DNA of 8,080 bases from Caulobacteraceae bacterium (GCA_947479185.1 CANJYY010000104.1:1-8080); one strand, 5' to 3'. Shown: positions 1-6,876, counted from the first letter of the stretch. Made by a program: numbers and translations. The notes: a model not told the origin generated them from the sequence alone.

Positions 1-1348
1 CCCGGGCCACGAGGACTTCTCGGAAGACACCTACCGGACCCTGACCGCCGCCGACGCCGCCGTCATGGTGCTCGACGCCGCCAAGGGCATCGAGCCGCAG
101 ACGCTGAAGCTGTTCGAGGTCTGCCGCCTGCGCGACATCCCGATCGTCACCTTCATCAACAAGATGGACCGCGAGGCCCAGGACCCGTTCGCCCTGCTGG
201 ACGAGATCGCCAGCAAGCTGGCGCTGGACCCCGCGCCGCTGTTCTGGCCTGCCGGTTCCGGCGGGCGGTTCAAGGGCATGATGGACCTGCGGACCCAGAC
301 CCTGATCCCGTTCAGCAAGAACCGCGACGAGGGCCATCCCGCGCCCGTGCCGTTCAAGTCGAACGCCATCGACGCCCTGCTGTCGCCCGACGAGCGCGAC
401 GAGCTGGAAGAGGGCTCGATGCTGGTCCAGGAGGCGTCAAAGCCGTTCGACCCGCAGGCCTTCCTCGAAGGCCACATGACGCCGGTGATCTTCGGCTCGG
501 CCCTGCGCCACTTCGGGGTCGACGAACTGCTGGCGACGCTGGCCGCCTATGCGCCGCCGCCCCGCCCGCGCGCCGCGCAGAAGGCCGGCGTCGACACCCA
601 GGTGGTTCCGGGCGATCCCGAGGTGACCGGCTTCGTGTTCAAGGTCCAGGCGAACATGGATCCCAACCACCGCGACCGCATCGCCTTCTTCAAGCTGACC
701 AGCGGCAAGTTCATCCGCGGCATGAAGCTGAAGACCTATTCGACCGGGGTGCGCGGCGAGGCGCCGGGCAAGCAGATGAGCGTCAACGCGCCGATCATGT
801 TCTTCGCCTCCGACCGCGAGCTGGCCGAGGAGGCCTACGCCGGCGATGTCATCGGCATTCCGAACCATGGCGTGCTGCGCGTCGGCGAAAGCCTGTCGGA
901 GAGCGGCACGCTGCGCTTCGCCGGCCTGCCCAACTTCGCCCCGGAAATCCTTCAGCGGGTGCGGGTCAAGGATCCGCTCAAGGCCAAGCACCTGAAGAAG
1001 GCGCTGGAAGGCCTGGCCGAGGAGGGGGTGACCCAGCTGTTCCGTCCGATCCTCGGCTCAGACTTCATCGTCGGCGCCGTGGGCCAGTTGCAGTTCGAGG
1101 TCATGGCCGACCGTCTGTCGAACGAATACCAGCTGGACGTGGTCTTCGAACCGTCGCCCTACGCCGAGGCCCGCTGGTTGCACGGCACGGCCGCCGCCAT
1201 CGAGACCTTCGCCTCGACCCACCGCACGGCCATGGCCGAGGACATCGACAATTCCCCGATCTTCCTCGGCAAGTCGGCTTGGGAGATCAACTACGTCGGC
1301 GAACGCTATCCCGACCTGGAATTCCTGCGTACGCGCGAGCGAGGTTAG
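1..1348 (+). CDS. prfC: Peptide chain release factor 3 (RF3), 5'-truncated by window edge
   Basis: RF3 is a cytoplasmic translational GTPase that recycles RF1/RF2 from the ribosome after peptide release. The reading frame is open from base 2 and starts inside the G3 motif: PGHEDFSEDTYRTL is the RF3 form of DxPGHxDF. The G4 motif NKMD is at 158-169 (NKMDRE, typical of RF3), and a G5-like FGSAL follows near 490. Next come the EF-Tu domain-2-like beta barrel and the RF3 C-terminal domain, with GAVGQLQFEVMADRL at about 1073-1120. It ends in FLRTRERG and TAG at 1346-1348. About 449 residues are present against roughly 530 for the family, so about 80 N-terminal residues, including the P-loop (G1) and G2, lie upstream of the window. 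No frameshift is seen. EF-G, LepA and TypA are excluded by the HEDFSEDTYRTL and NKMDRE signatures and by the short C-terminal region. Confidence 0.97.
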   Translation, partial: PGHEDFSEDTYRTLTAADAAVMVLDAAKGIEPQTLKLFEVCRLRDIPIVTFINKMDREAQDPFALLDEIASKLALDPAPLFWPAGSGGRFKGMMDLRTQTLIPFSKNRDEGHPAPVPFKSNAIDALLSPDERDELEEGSMLVQEASKPFDPQAFLEGHMTPVIFGSALRHFGVDELLATLAAYAPPPRPRAAQKAGVDTQVVPGDPEVTGFVFKVQANMDPNHRDRIAFFKLTSGKFIRGMKLKTYSTGVRGEAPGKQMSVNAPIMFFASDRELAEEAYAGDVIGIPNHGVLRVGESLSESGTLRFAGLPNFAPEILQRVRVKDPLKAKHLKKALEGLAEEGVTQLFRPILGSDFIVGAVGQLQFEVMADRLSNEYQLDVVFEPSPYAEARWLHGTAAAIETFASTHRTAMAEDIDNSPIFLGKSAWEINYVGERYPDLEFLRTRERG

Positions 1349-1353
1349 CGGGC

Positions 1354-1387
1354 AGGGGACATGTACCGCCTTCGGTACGGGCCCCCT
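1354..1387 (+). terminator. Hairpin after prfC, possible terminator
   Basis: Six bases after the prfC stop there is a perfect 6-bp stem, GTACCG (1363-1368) and CGGTAC (1373-1378), with loop CCTT. It is capped outside by AGGGG (1354-1358) pairing with CCCCT (1383-1387) across a 4x4 internal loop. Its position directly after the stop suggests transcription termination or 3'-end protection of the prfC message. There is no U-tract after the stem, so it is not a textbook intrinsic terminator. Confidence 0.4.
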
Positions 1388-1398
1388 CACGCGTCGCG

Positions 1399-1431
1399 TT
1401 AACCATAACGAAGAAATTTACGTCTTGTTAA
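1399..1431 (+). promoter_or_regulatory. Candidate CtrA-binding region upstream of the helical-repeat gene
   Basis: Two CtrA-like elements lie within 33 bases, in a locally AT-rich patch of an otherwise very GC-rich region. One is TTAACCAT at 1399-1406, the form described as a CtrA half-site in alphaproteobacteria. The other is TTTA-N7-TTAA at 1417-1431, one mismatch from the full consensus TTAA-N7-TTAA. They sit 90-122 bases upstream of the ATG at 1521. They could activate or repress the two-gene plus-strand unit in a cell-cycle-dependent way. This is a motif match only, and the transcription start is unknown. Confidence 0.4.
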
Positions 1432-1520
1432 GGACTTGGGACCGCGCTTTGCTCCTGCCCTGAAGACCGCCCACCGGATGTACCGGGTCGGGACGGAAAT
1501 CGCCGGGGAGCAGGCGCCGC

Positions 1521-2879
1521 ATGTTCGAGTTCGGTCGTGAGTTGCGCCGCTTCCTGGGAGGCGAGCCTGTCGCCAGCGTTTACCGCGACGGCCTGACCGG
1601 CGGGGATTCGACCCTGCTGGAGCTGCTGGACCTCCGTCTGCTGATCAACGAGGCGCGCGGCGCCGACGTCGCCGCCGGCCGGCTGGGCATCAAGGACCGC
1701 GGCACCCGGCTGATCGAGGCCGCTGTCGCCTGGCGCGAGGTCGCCCGTCGCTCGGGCGACGCCACCGCCCTGCGCAAGGCCGCCTCCAGCGCAGAAGCCG
1801 CCGCCAAACTCTTCACGGACCATCACAAGGCCTCGGGCGTCGCCCGGGCCAAGGCCGAGCAGGGGCTGTGCGCCCTGCTGGGCGCGGACCTGTTCGGCGA
1901 TGAGGGTCTGGTCGCCGCCGCCGAGCGGGTGCTGGACGAGGCGGCCTCGGCGTCCGGCGTCGGCGCGGCGCTGGCCGGGGCGACCCTGGCCGGCCTGCGC
2001 GGCCGCGCGGCCCTGTCGACCGGCGACCATGTCGACGCCCTGGCGGCGGCCTTTGAAGCGCCGCTGGCCGCCCTGGCCAGCGCGGGGCGGGCCAGTCCCG
2101 CCGCCCGCCTGATGGCTGTTGAACAGCGCGTGGCGCGGGCCGACCTGCTGGCCCTGGCCGGCGCCACCCTGCATGACCGCGACCTCATCGACCACAGCCT
2201 GCGCGAGGCCCGCGCGGCCGGCGCGACGCTGGACGTCGCCGTTGAACCCCTGACCTGGGGCCGCACCCGCGCGGCCGAGGGTGCGGCGCTCAGCCTGCTG
2301 GCCGAGCTGACCGGCGATGTCGGCGCCGCGGCCGACGGTGTCGACGTGCTGGCCTCGGCGCTGGAACAGGTCGCCCGGGAGCACAGCCCGCTCGACTGGG
2401 CCCGCATCCAGACCGGCCTCGGCCAGGCCCTGATCGTGCTGGGCGAGACAAGCGACAATCCCCGCGCCTTCGAACAGGCTGTGACCTGTTTCGATCGCGC
2501 CGAACTGGTGCTGAAGGACCAGCCGGTTCTGGCCCTGCGCGCCCAGGCCGCCGGCGGCCGGGCCATGGCGCTGGGCCGTCAGGCCGAGCTGACCGGCGAC
2601 CTGGCGGTGCTCGACTGCGCCGTCGCGGCGCTGAAGACCGAGCTCTGCCGCCTCAAGCCCTCGGCCGAACCGGTCGCCTGGGCCATCACCCAGCTGAACC
2701 TCGCCCGCCTCTACGAGACCCGCGCCGAGATCACCGGCCGCGACGACGCCGCGCTCAAGGCCGCCTCGGTGGCCCTGGCCACGGCGATGGACGTCTTCTC
2801 CGAAGAGGGCATGCGCTCCCTGACCGATCTGGCCCACCAGGCGCTGGAGCGGCTCCGGACGCGCGGCCATGCGAAATAG
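1521..2879 (+). CDS. Cytoplasmic TPR-like helical-repeat protein, function unknown
   Basis: This is a 452-residue, Ala/Leu-rich, almost wholly helical protein with no signal peptide or membrane segment. The ATG at 1521 has GGGGAG at 1505-1510, ten bases upstream. A block of the type (L)TGD-x(5-8)-A-x(3)-L-x(2)-A recurs at about residues 77, 121, 166, 214, 261, 308, 355 and 402, a period near 47 residues. Tryptophans at 247, 293 and 387 mark the A-helix of three units. The sequence resembles the long-unit TPR arrays with W-A-x-x-Q-x-x-L-G-x-A-L-x-x-L-G found next to CHAT or kinase domains, but no catalytic domain is attached. A scaffold or partner-binding role is inferred from the fold only. 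It is probably co-transcribed with the small TonB-C-like gene 27 bases downstream. The opposite strand is also open over this region, but that frame has a low-complexity composition. Confidence 0.85.
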   Translation: MFEFGRELRRFLGGEPVASVYRDGLTGGDSTLLELLDLRLLINEARGADVAAGRLGIKDRGTRLIEAAVAWREVARRSGDATALRKAASSAEAAAKLFTDHHKASGVARAKAEQGLCALLGADLFGDEGLVAAAERVLDEAASASGVGAALAGATLAGLRGRAALSTGDHVDALAAAFEAPLAALASAGRASPAARLMAVEQRVARADLLALAGATLHDRDLIDHSLREARAAGATLDVAVEPLTWGRTRAAEGAALSLLAELTGDVGAAADGVDVLASALEQVAREHSPLDWARIQTGLGQALIVLGETSDNPRAFEQAVTCFDRAELVLKDQPVLALRAQAAGGRAMALGRQAELTGDLAVLDCAVAALKTELCRLKPSAEPVAWAITQLNLARLYETRAEITGRDDAALKAASVALATAMDVFSEEGMRSLTDLAHQALERLRTRGHAK

Positions 2880-2906
2880 TTTCTCAGGATTGCAGGGAGT
2901 TCTTTG

Positions 2907-3338
2907 ATGATCGCTGTTCTGTTCGCGCTGATGCTGGCGCACGCCGAGCCGCGCCCGCCGTCACCGGATGTCGCCGACGCTGTCATGCGGCCCATGCGGG
3001 TTTCCCTGTCCTGGGCCACGCCGACGCCCGTCGGGCCGTCCGAGCCGGTTTCACCCCGCTGGACCCGCCTTCCGGACGTCGAGGACATGATGAACGCCTA
3101 TCCGGCCGAGGCGCTCCGCAATCGCATGGGCGGCGGGGCGGTCGTGGTCTGTCGGTTGACCGCCGAGGGGCGGGCGTCCGGCTGCGCCGTGGCCGAGGAG
3201 ACGCCCGTCGGCCTCGGCTTTGGCGAGGCGGCTCTGGCGCTCGCGCCGAAATTCGAGTTCTCGACCAGCGGCCCTGACGGGCAATCCCTCGTCGGCGGAA
3301 CGTTTCGCATCCCGCTGGCCTGGAACGCGCCGCAGTAG
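2907..3338 (+). CDS. Small exported TonB C-terminal-like protein
   Basis: The product has 143 residues. A short N-terminal hydrophobic segment (MIAVLFALML) ends in AHA-E at residues 11-14, consistent with a signal peptide. After a Pro-rich linker, residues about 64-138 resemble the TonB C-terminal fold: the YPAEALRNRMGGGAVVVC start, then a TAEGR turn, then SGCAVAEETPVGLGFGEAALALA, then a closing strand FRIPLAW. Cys82 and Cys93 are placed to form a disulfide in the periplasm. A true TonB has a long proline-rich spacer and a firm membrane anchor. This protein has neither, so energy transduction is unlikely and the role is unknown. I chose ATG at 2907 over TTG at 2904 because the Shine-Dalgarno AGGGAG (2894-2899) is 7 bases from the ATG but only 4 from the TTG. 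It follows the helical-repeat gene by 27 bases. Confidence 0.8.
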   Translation: MIAVLFALMLAHAEPRPPSPDVADAVMRPMRVSLSWATPTPVGPSEPVSPRWTRLPDVEDMMNAYPAEALRNRMGGGAVVVCRLTAEGRASGCAVAEETPVGLGFGEAALALAPKFEFSTSGPDGQSLVGGTFRIPLAWNAPQ

Positions 3339-4445
3339 TCAGGCCGCCGCCACGTCTCCGGTCGACCGGCGCATGCGCCAGAAGCGGATCGTGCGCAGCG
3401 CGGCGTCCTTGGGCAGGGCGGCGTAAAGGTCGCCGTGGGCCTTGGCGCGGGCCATGGCGTCGCCGTCGCGATCAAGGATCAGCACGGTGAACGTCAGGAA
3501 CAGGCTGCGGTCGAAGTCGGCCGCCTTGCAGACGATGGCCAGGGCGTCGAGTTCCTTGCGCTCCAGGATCAGCCGGGCGGTGTGGAAGTCGATGTTGGCC
3601 AGCACGCCCAGCGCCACGAGGAACCGGGTCGTCTCGCGATTGCGCAGCATGGCCGCCAGCGTGCGGGGGCTGATGTCGCCCTTGGCCTTCATGGCGCGAA
3701 CGGCCGTCTCGGCTTCGGCATAGTCGGCGGGCAGGGCGCCGTCGCCCAGCGCCACGCGCTTGCGGCCGGCGCTGAGCGCCGCATCCAGCTCGGCCGGATC
3801 AATCTCGGCGTTGCGCGACAGGATCTGGTCGCGAAGTTGCGCCTCGACGACGAAATACATCTCGTTCAGCAGGTCGATCGGCAGGGATTTGCGATTGACC
3901 ACCGCCTCGTGCAGCGCCGGATTGACGCTGGCGCGGTCGACCACCTGCTCATGCGCCTGTCGTGACAGGTTGGCCCCTTCGTTGCGCAGCAGCATGCCCA
4001 GGGTCTGGTCGTCGCCGCGCTGGACGATGGCTTCCGACACCGACGCCGGCACCGAATGGCGCTGCGAGATGGCGCGCAGGTGGTCCTGACCGTGGGTCTG
4101 GGCGACCTGCAGCAGGTCGGCTTCGCTGAGCGCCCAGGAATGCTGCAGCACCGGCCGGGCGACATCGATCTCGTCGGCCGCCAGCGACCGCATCAGGCCG
4201 ATCGGCGCGCCCGTGCCCTGCGCCATGCGCTGGGCGAGTTCGGCCCGGACGGCCACTTCCATCTCTCCGGCCAGCTGGCCGAGGACCTGGTCGAACAGGG
4301 CCAGTTCCGACGGTCCGTGGCGGTCGCCGGAGAAGAACAGGTCGGTGACGCCGCGCAGCAGCTCGCGACGCCGGCCGCTGTCGCTTTCGCGGGCGAGGGC
4401 GATCAGGTCATTCAGACGGCTGCCGCCGGCGACAGCGGCGCTCAT
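3339..4445 (-). CDS. DUF2336 domain-containing protein
   Basis: This 368-residue cytoplasmic protein belongs to the alphaproteobacterial DUF2336 family, whose biochemical function is not established. The recognisable core is at about residues 90-195: ARPVLQHSWALSEADLLQVA, then HLRAISQRHSVPASVSEAIV, then RGDDQTLGMLLRNEGANLS and ALHEAVVNRKSLP. This is a run of HEAT-like helical pairs. A second conserved helical block (FLVALGVLANIDFHTARLIL and following) lies at about 265-312. No membrane segment or catalytic motif is seen. The ATG at 4445 overlaps the TGA of the upstream Pro/Ala-rich gene (ATGA on the minus strand) and has GGGAGG six bases upstream (4452-4457), so translational coupling is likely. 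Its TGA directly abuts the TAG of the convergent TonB-C-like gene. Confidence 0.9.
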   Translation of the reverse strand: MSAAVAGGSRLNDLIALARESDSGRRRELLRGVTDLFFSGDRHGPSELALFDQVLGQLAGEMEVAVRAELAQRMAQGTGAPIGLMRSLAADEIDVARPVLQHSWALSEADLLQVAQTHGQDHLRAISQRHSVPASVSEAIVQRGDDQTLGMLLRNEGANLSRQAHEQVVDRASVNPALHEAVVNRKSLPIDLLNEMYFVVEAQLRDQILSRNAEIDPAELDAALSAGRKRVALGDGALPADYAEAETAVRAMKAKGDISPRTLAAMLRNRETTRFLVALGVLANIDFHTARLILERKELDALAIVCKAADFDRSLFLTFTVLILDRDGDAMARAKAHGDLYAALPKDAALRTIRFWRMRRSTGDVAAA

Positions 4446-5209
4446 TGGCCGCCTCCCGCAGCGGCGGCGCGCCGGGCGGCGGCGCGTTCGGCGTCACGCT
4501 TGGCGGCGCGGGCGGCCTCGTCGGCCTCGTCGGCCGCGCCGACGCCGGCCATGCCGTCGTCATCCCCGGCGTCGTCACCGCGCACCCCGTCGCCGACGCC
4601 GCTCAGCGCCACGGCGCCGGCGAGGCTGGCTTCCGGGCGGAAGGCCGTCTGGGCGCCGGCGGGCGGCATCGGGATCGGATCGGGCGTCTCGCCGTAGGGG
4701 CGATGCACGGAATAGAAGCGCGGCGCGTTGGTCGCATAGAGGCCGCCCAGAGCCGGCGCAGGGGCGGGCGGCGGGGCCAGGGCGGCGACCGGGGCAGCGA
4801 CCGCGACCGGGGCCGCGACGGGCGCGGCAGCGGCCGGTCGGCTGTAGAGGCTCTGCGGTGCGGCGGCCGGCGGGGTCCAGGCGCTGGCGTACACGGGGGC
4901 AGGCTGGACGGCGGGGGTCTGAACGCGCGGCGCCTGAACCACCGGCGCCTGAACCACCTGCGCCGGGGCGGCGGCCGGGCGATACAGGCCGCCGGGCGTC
5001 ATCGTCGGCGGAGCGATCGCCGAAAGCGGCGTCTGGGGAACGGCGGGCGCGGTCTTGCCGGACCAGGTCAGCATGGGGCCGGAATAGGAGACAGCCACGG
5101 CGGCGGCCGCGTCGCGCGGCGCAGCCACGGCGGAGCCGTAGCGATCACCGGCTTGGGCGCTTCCGGCGGCGCTGGCCGTCAAGACGGCGATGGCGAGGAC
5201 GAGACGCAT
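4442..5209 (-). CDS. Exported Pro/Ala-rich protein, function unknown
   Basis: The product has 255 residues. The signal peptide MRLVLAIAVLTASAAGSAQA has a clear AQA cleavage site after residue 20. The mature protein is mostly low-complexity Pro/Ala/Val, including QAPVVQAP repeats at about 84-106, so it is probably extended in the periplasm or at the envelope. A motif with LY recurs: GGLYRP (73-78), SLYSRP (120-125) and GGLYAT (155-160). The last runs into the one clearly non-repetitive segment, RFYSVHRPYGETPDPIPMPP (164-183). An Asp-rich stretch (GDDAGDDDG, 211-219) precedes an Ala/Arg/Glu-rich tail (227-251) predicted helical. The ATG at 5209 has GGAAG five bases upstream (5215-5219). It is the first gene of a coupled pair with the DUF2336 gene. 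I do not recognise the family. The opposite strand is also open, but the signal peptide, Shine-Dalgarno and ATGA coupling favour this strand. Confidence 0.82.
   Translation of the reverse strand: MRLVLAIAVLTASAAGSAQAGDRYGSAVAAPRDAAAAVAVSYSGPMLTWSGKTAPAVPQTPLSAIAPPTMTPGGLYRPAAAPAQVVQAPVVQAPRVQTPAVQPAPVYASAWTPPAAAPQSLYSRPAAAAPVAAPVAVAAPVAALAPPPAPAPALGGLYATNAPRFYSVHRPYGETPDPIPMPPAGAQTAFRPEASLAGAVALSGVGDGVRGDDAGDDDGMAGVGAADEADEAARAAKRDAERAAARRAAAAGGGQ
4914..4958 (-). repeat. 15-bp in-frame tandem repeat in the Pro/Ala-rich gene
   Basis: Two perfect adjacent copies of GGCGCCTGAACCACC (4929-4943 and 4944-4958, plus-strand reading) encode VVQAP twice on the minus strand. A third degenerate copy at 4914-4928 matches at 10 of 15 positions and encodes the RVQTP variant. 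The unit is a multiple of three, so copy-number change would lengthen or shorten the Pro-rich linker without a frameshift. Confidence 0.85.
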
Positions 5210-5254
5210 GCACGCTTCCGATCGACTGGATGCATTCCGTTTAGCGCGTGGCGC

Positions 5255-5269
5255 TTAATCCGCGCCTAA
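5255..5269 (-). promoter_or_regulatory. Candidate CtrA box upstream of the Pro/Ala-rich-DUF2336 pair
   Basis: Read on the plus strand this is TTAA-N7-CTAA followed by C, one mismatch from the CtrA consensus TTAA-N7-TTAAC. It lies 46-60 bases upstream of the ATG at 5209. It overlaps the stop codon (5266-5268) of the upstream permease gene, in the only spacer (56 bases) separating the ABC genes from this pair. CtrA control is inferred from sequence alone. Confidence 0.33.
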
Positions 5270-6033
5270 CGGCCGCGCCACCAGATCAAGGCGCGCCGCT
5301 CCGCCACCTGCAGGATGGCGTAGAGACCCGCGCCCATCACGGCCAGGACGAACAGGGCGGCGAAGGCTTTGGCGGTCTGCAGCCGGTTGCTGGCCTCGAG
5401 AATCCGCCAGGCCAGGCCCTGCGAGCCGCCCGATCCGGCGCCGAACTCGGCCACCACGGCCCCGACGACGGCCAGGCCCGCTGCGACCTTATGTCCCTCC
5501 AGCAGGAACGGGACGGCCGTGGGCAGGCGCAACCGCGTCAGTTTCTGCCAACGCGTCGCACCATAGAGGTCGAACAGCCGCTCAAGGTCCGAATCCGCGG
5601 CCTTCAGTCCCGTCAGGGCGCCGGAGAAGATCGGGAAGAAGGCAACCACGGCGGCCAGGCCGATGACGGCGCGCTCGGGATGCTCGAGCCCGGCCCAGAT
5701 GGTCACCAGGGGCGCGATGGCGATCACCGGCGTGACCTGCAGGGTCACCACCACCGGCTGGATCGCCCGCTCGACGATGCCGCTCAGACCGGCGACGAAG
5801 GCCAGCAGGCTGGCCAATATGCTGGCGGCGAGCAGGGCCCAGAGCGCGGTGGCCAGGGTGTTCCAGCCCGACGACGCCAGCAGCGGCAGGTTCTCCGCCA
5901 GCGCCCGGCCGATCGCCGAGGGCGCCGGCAGAAAATAGCTCGGCACCTCAAGCGCCCGGCAGGCGGTCTCCCAGCCGAGCAGCAGCAGGCCGATGAAGGC
6001 CACGGGGGCGGCGATGGCGGTCAGCAGCTTCAC
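5266..6033 (-). CDS. ABC transporter permease, SsuC/TauC/NrtB-type
   Basis: This is the inner-membrane permease subunit of a binding-protein-dependent importer (BPD_transp_1 family). Its 255 residues match the usual length for SsuC/TauC-like proteins. About six hydrophobic segments are visible, near residues 6-26, 58-82, 95-115, 121-140, 180-200 and 224-246. The family signature PVIAIAPLVTIWAGL (102-116) is present. The EAA loop that contacts the ATPase is at about 142-175, with the conserved Gly in LYGATRWQKL at 158. The start is GTG at 6031-6033. It overlaps the TGA of the ATPase gene (GTGA), with GGAG eight bases upstream, so the two are translationally coupled. The substrate cannot be read from this subunit. 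It ends at TAG 5266-5268. Confidence 0.93.
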   Translation of the reverse strand: MKLLTAIAAPVAFIGLLLLGWETACRALEVPSYFLPAPSAIGRALAENLPLLASSGWNTLATALWALLAASILASLLAFVAGLSGIVERAIQPVVVTLQVTPVIAIAPLVTIWAGLEHPERAVIGLAAVVAFFPIFSGALTGLKAADSDLERLFDLYGATRWQKLTRLRLPTAVPFLLEGHKVAAGLAVVGAVVAEFGAGSGGSQGLAWRILEASNRLQTAKAFAALFVLAVMGAGLYAILQVAERRALIWWRGR

Positions 6034-6770
6034 GCGGCCCGCTCCATGCCGGCGGCGAGCAGGTCGGATACCTGTTCAGCCGTCCGGCGGAAGGCTTCGG
6101 TCGTGCGGAAGCCGTGCGGACGCGGCATCGGCCCCTCGACAACGGCTTCCCCGGCGATGCGGCCCGGCCCGGGGGTCATGACGACCACGCGGGAGGCCAT
6201 GTAGACGGCCTCCTCGACATTGTGGGTGACGAACAGGATCGCCGGCTTCAGGTCCGACCACAGCGACAGCACGTCGTCGGCCAGGGTGCGGCGGGTGATC
6301 TCGTCCAGCGCCGCGAACGGCTCGTCCAGCAGCAGCAGGCGGGGGCGGGTGACCAGCGCCCGGGCCAGCGACACCCGCATGGCCATGCCGCCGGACAGCT
6401 GCGCCGGCCGGCTCTCGGTCGCGGCCCCCAGGCCGACTTGCTCCAGCGCCTCGCAGGCCCGCGTGCGCGCCGCGCGCCGCTCGACCCCTGCCAGTTCCAG
6501 CGGCAGGGCGACATTGGCCGCGGCGCTCATCCACGGGGCCAGGGTCGGGGCCTGGAAGACCAGCGAGGTCTCGCCCCGGCCGGCGGATCGGTCGACGGTT
6601 CCCCGGGTCGGCTGCTCCAGCCCGGCCAGCAGGCGCATGGCGGTGGACTTGCCACAGCCGCTCGGTCCGACCAGGGCGACGATCTCGCCGGCGCCCAGCG
6701 ACAGGTCGACCGGCCCCAGCGCCCGGCGCCCGCGATAGTCGACCTCGACGCTGGAGAGCGCTGCGGTCAC
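6030..6770 (-). CDS. ABC transporter ATPase, SsuB/TauB/NrtD-type
   Basis: This cytoplasmic nucleotide-binding subunit powers the importer. All core motifs are intact in its 246 residues. Walker A is GPSGCGKST (35-43), and the Q-loop glutamine is at 73 (LVFQAPTLAPW). The signature is LSGGMAMRVSLARAL from 125, with Met after GG as is usual in this subfamily. Walker B is LLLLDEP (145-151), followed by the D-loop AALD, and the H-loop histidine is 183 (VTHNVEEA). The start is GTG at 6768-6770, supported by GGGAGG (complement of 6777-6782) six bases upstream. That Shine-Dalgarno falls inside the outer end of the adjacent REP-like repeat. The gene overlaps the permease by four bases. Its binding-protein partner is the gene at 7328-8080, separated from it by the DUF559 unit. 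Confidence 0.95.
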   Translation of the reverse strand: MTAALSSVEVDYRGRRALGPVDLSLGAGEIVALVGPSGCGKSTAMRLLAGLEQPTRGTVDRSAGRGETSLVFQAPTLAPWMSAAANVALPLELAGVERRAARTRACEALEQVGLGAATESRPAQLSGGMAMRVSLARALVTRPRLLLLDEPFAALDEITRRTLADDVLSLWSDLKPAILFVTHNVEEAVYMASRVVVMTPGPGRIAGEAVVEGPMPRPHGFRTTEAFRRTAEQVSDLLAAGMERAA

Positions 6771-6775
6771 CTTGA

Positions 6776-6836
6776 TCCTCCCACGTCGCGAAGCGAGCGG
6801 GGGAGGGGGACCGCCCGAAGGGCGGTGGAGGGGGCG
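6776..6836 (+). repeat. REP-like two-hairpin repeat, left copy
   Basis: From the outer end inward the copy has four parts. The TCCTCCCACG terminus is at 6776-6785. Hairpin 1 is TCGC-GAA-GCGA at 6786-6796. The purine-rich linker GCGGGGGAGGGGG follows at 6797-6809. Hairpin 2 is ACCGCCC-GAA-GGGCGGT at 6810-6826, a perfect 7-bp stem, followed by GGAGGGGGCG at 6827-6836. It lies between the DUF559 stop and the ATPase start, and on the minus strand its outer terminus carries the ATPase Shine-Dalgarno. Confidence 0.8.
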
Positions 6837-6876
6837 GCCGCGACAATACGGCGCCCTGAGGGTGTGCAGTTCGCCT

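Noticed and set aside
1428..2942. Long minus-strand open frame (504 codons) opposite the helical-repeat gene
   Set aside because: Its product is dominated by Gly, Gln, Arg and Ala with no domain or helical pattern, as expected for the antisense of a GC-rich gene. The plus strand has a Shine-Dalgarno and regular protein repeats.
4523..4551. GCCTCGTCG-type tandem triplets near the 3' end of the Pro/Ala-rich gene
   Set aside because: Short and imperfect; explained by the DEADEA-type codon run of the C-terminal helix.
4445..5269. Plus-strand open frame opposite the Pro/Ala-rich gene
   Set aside because: It encodes Gly/Arg-rich low-complexity sequence. The minus strand has a clear signal peptide, Shine-Dalgarno and ATGA coupling to the DUF2336 gene.
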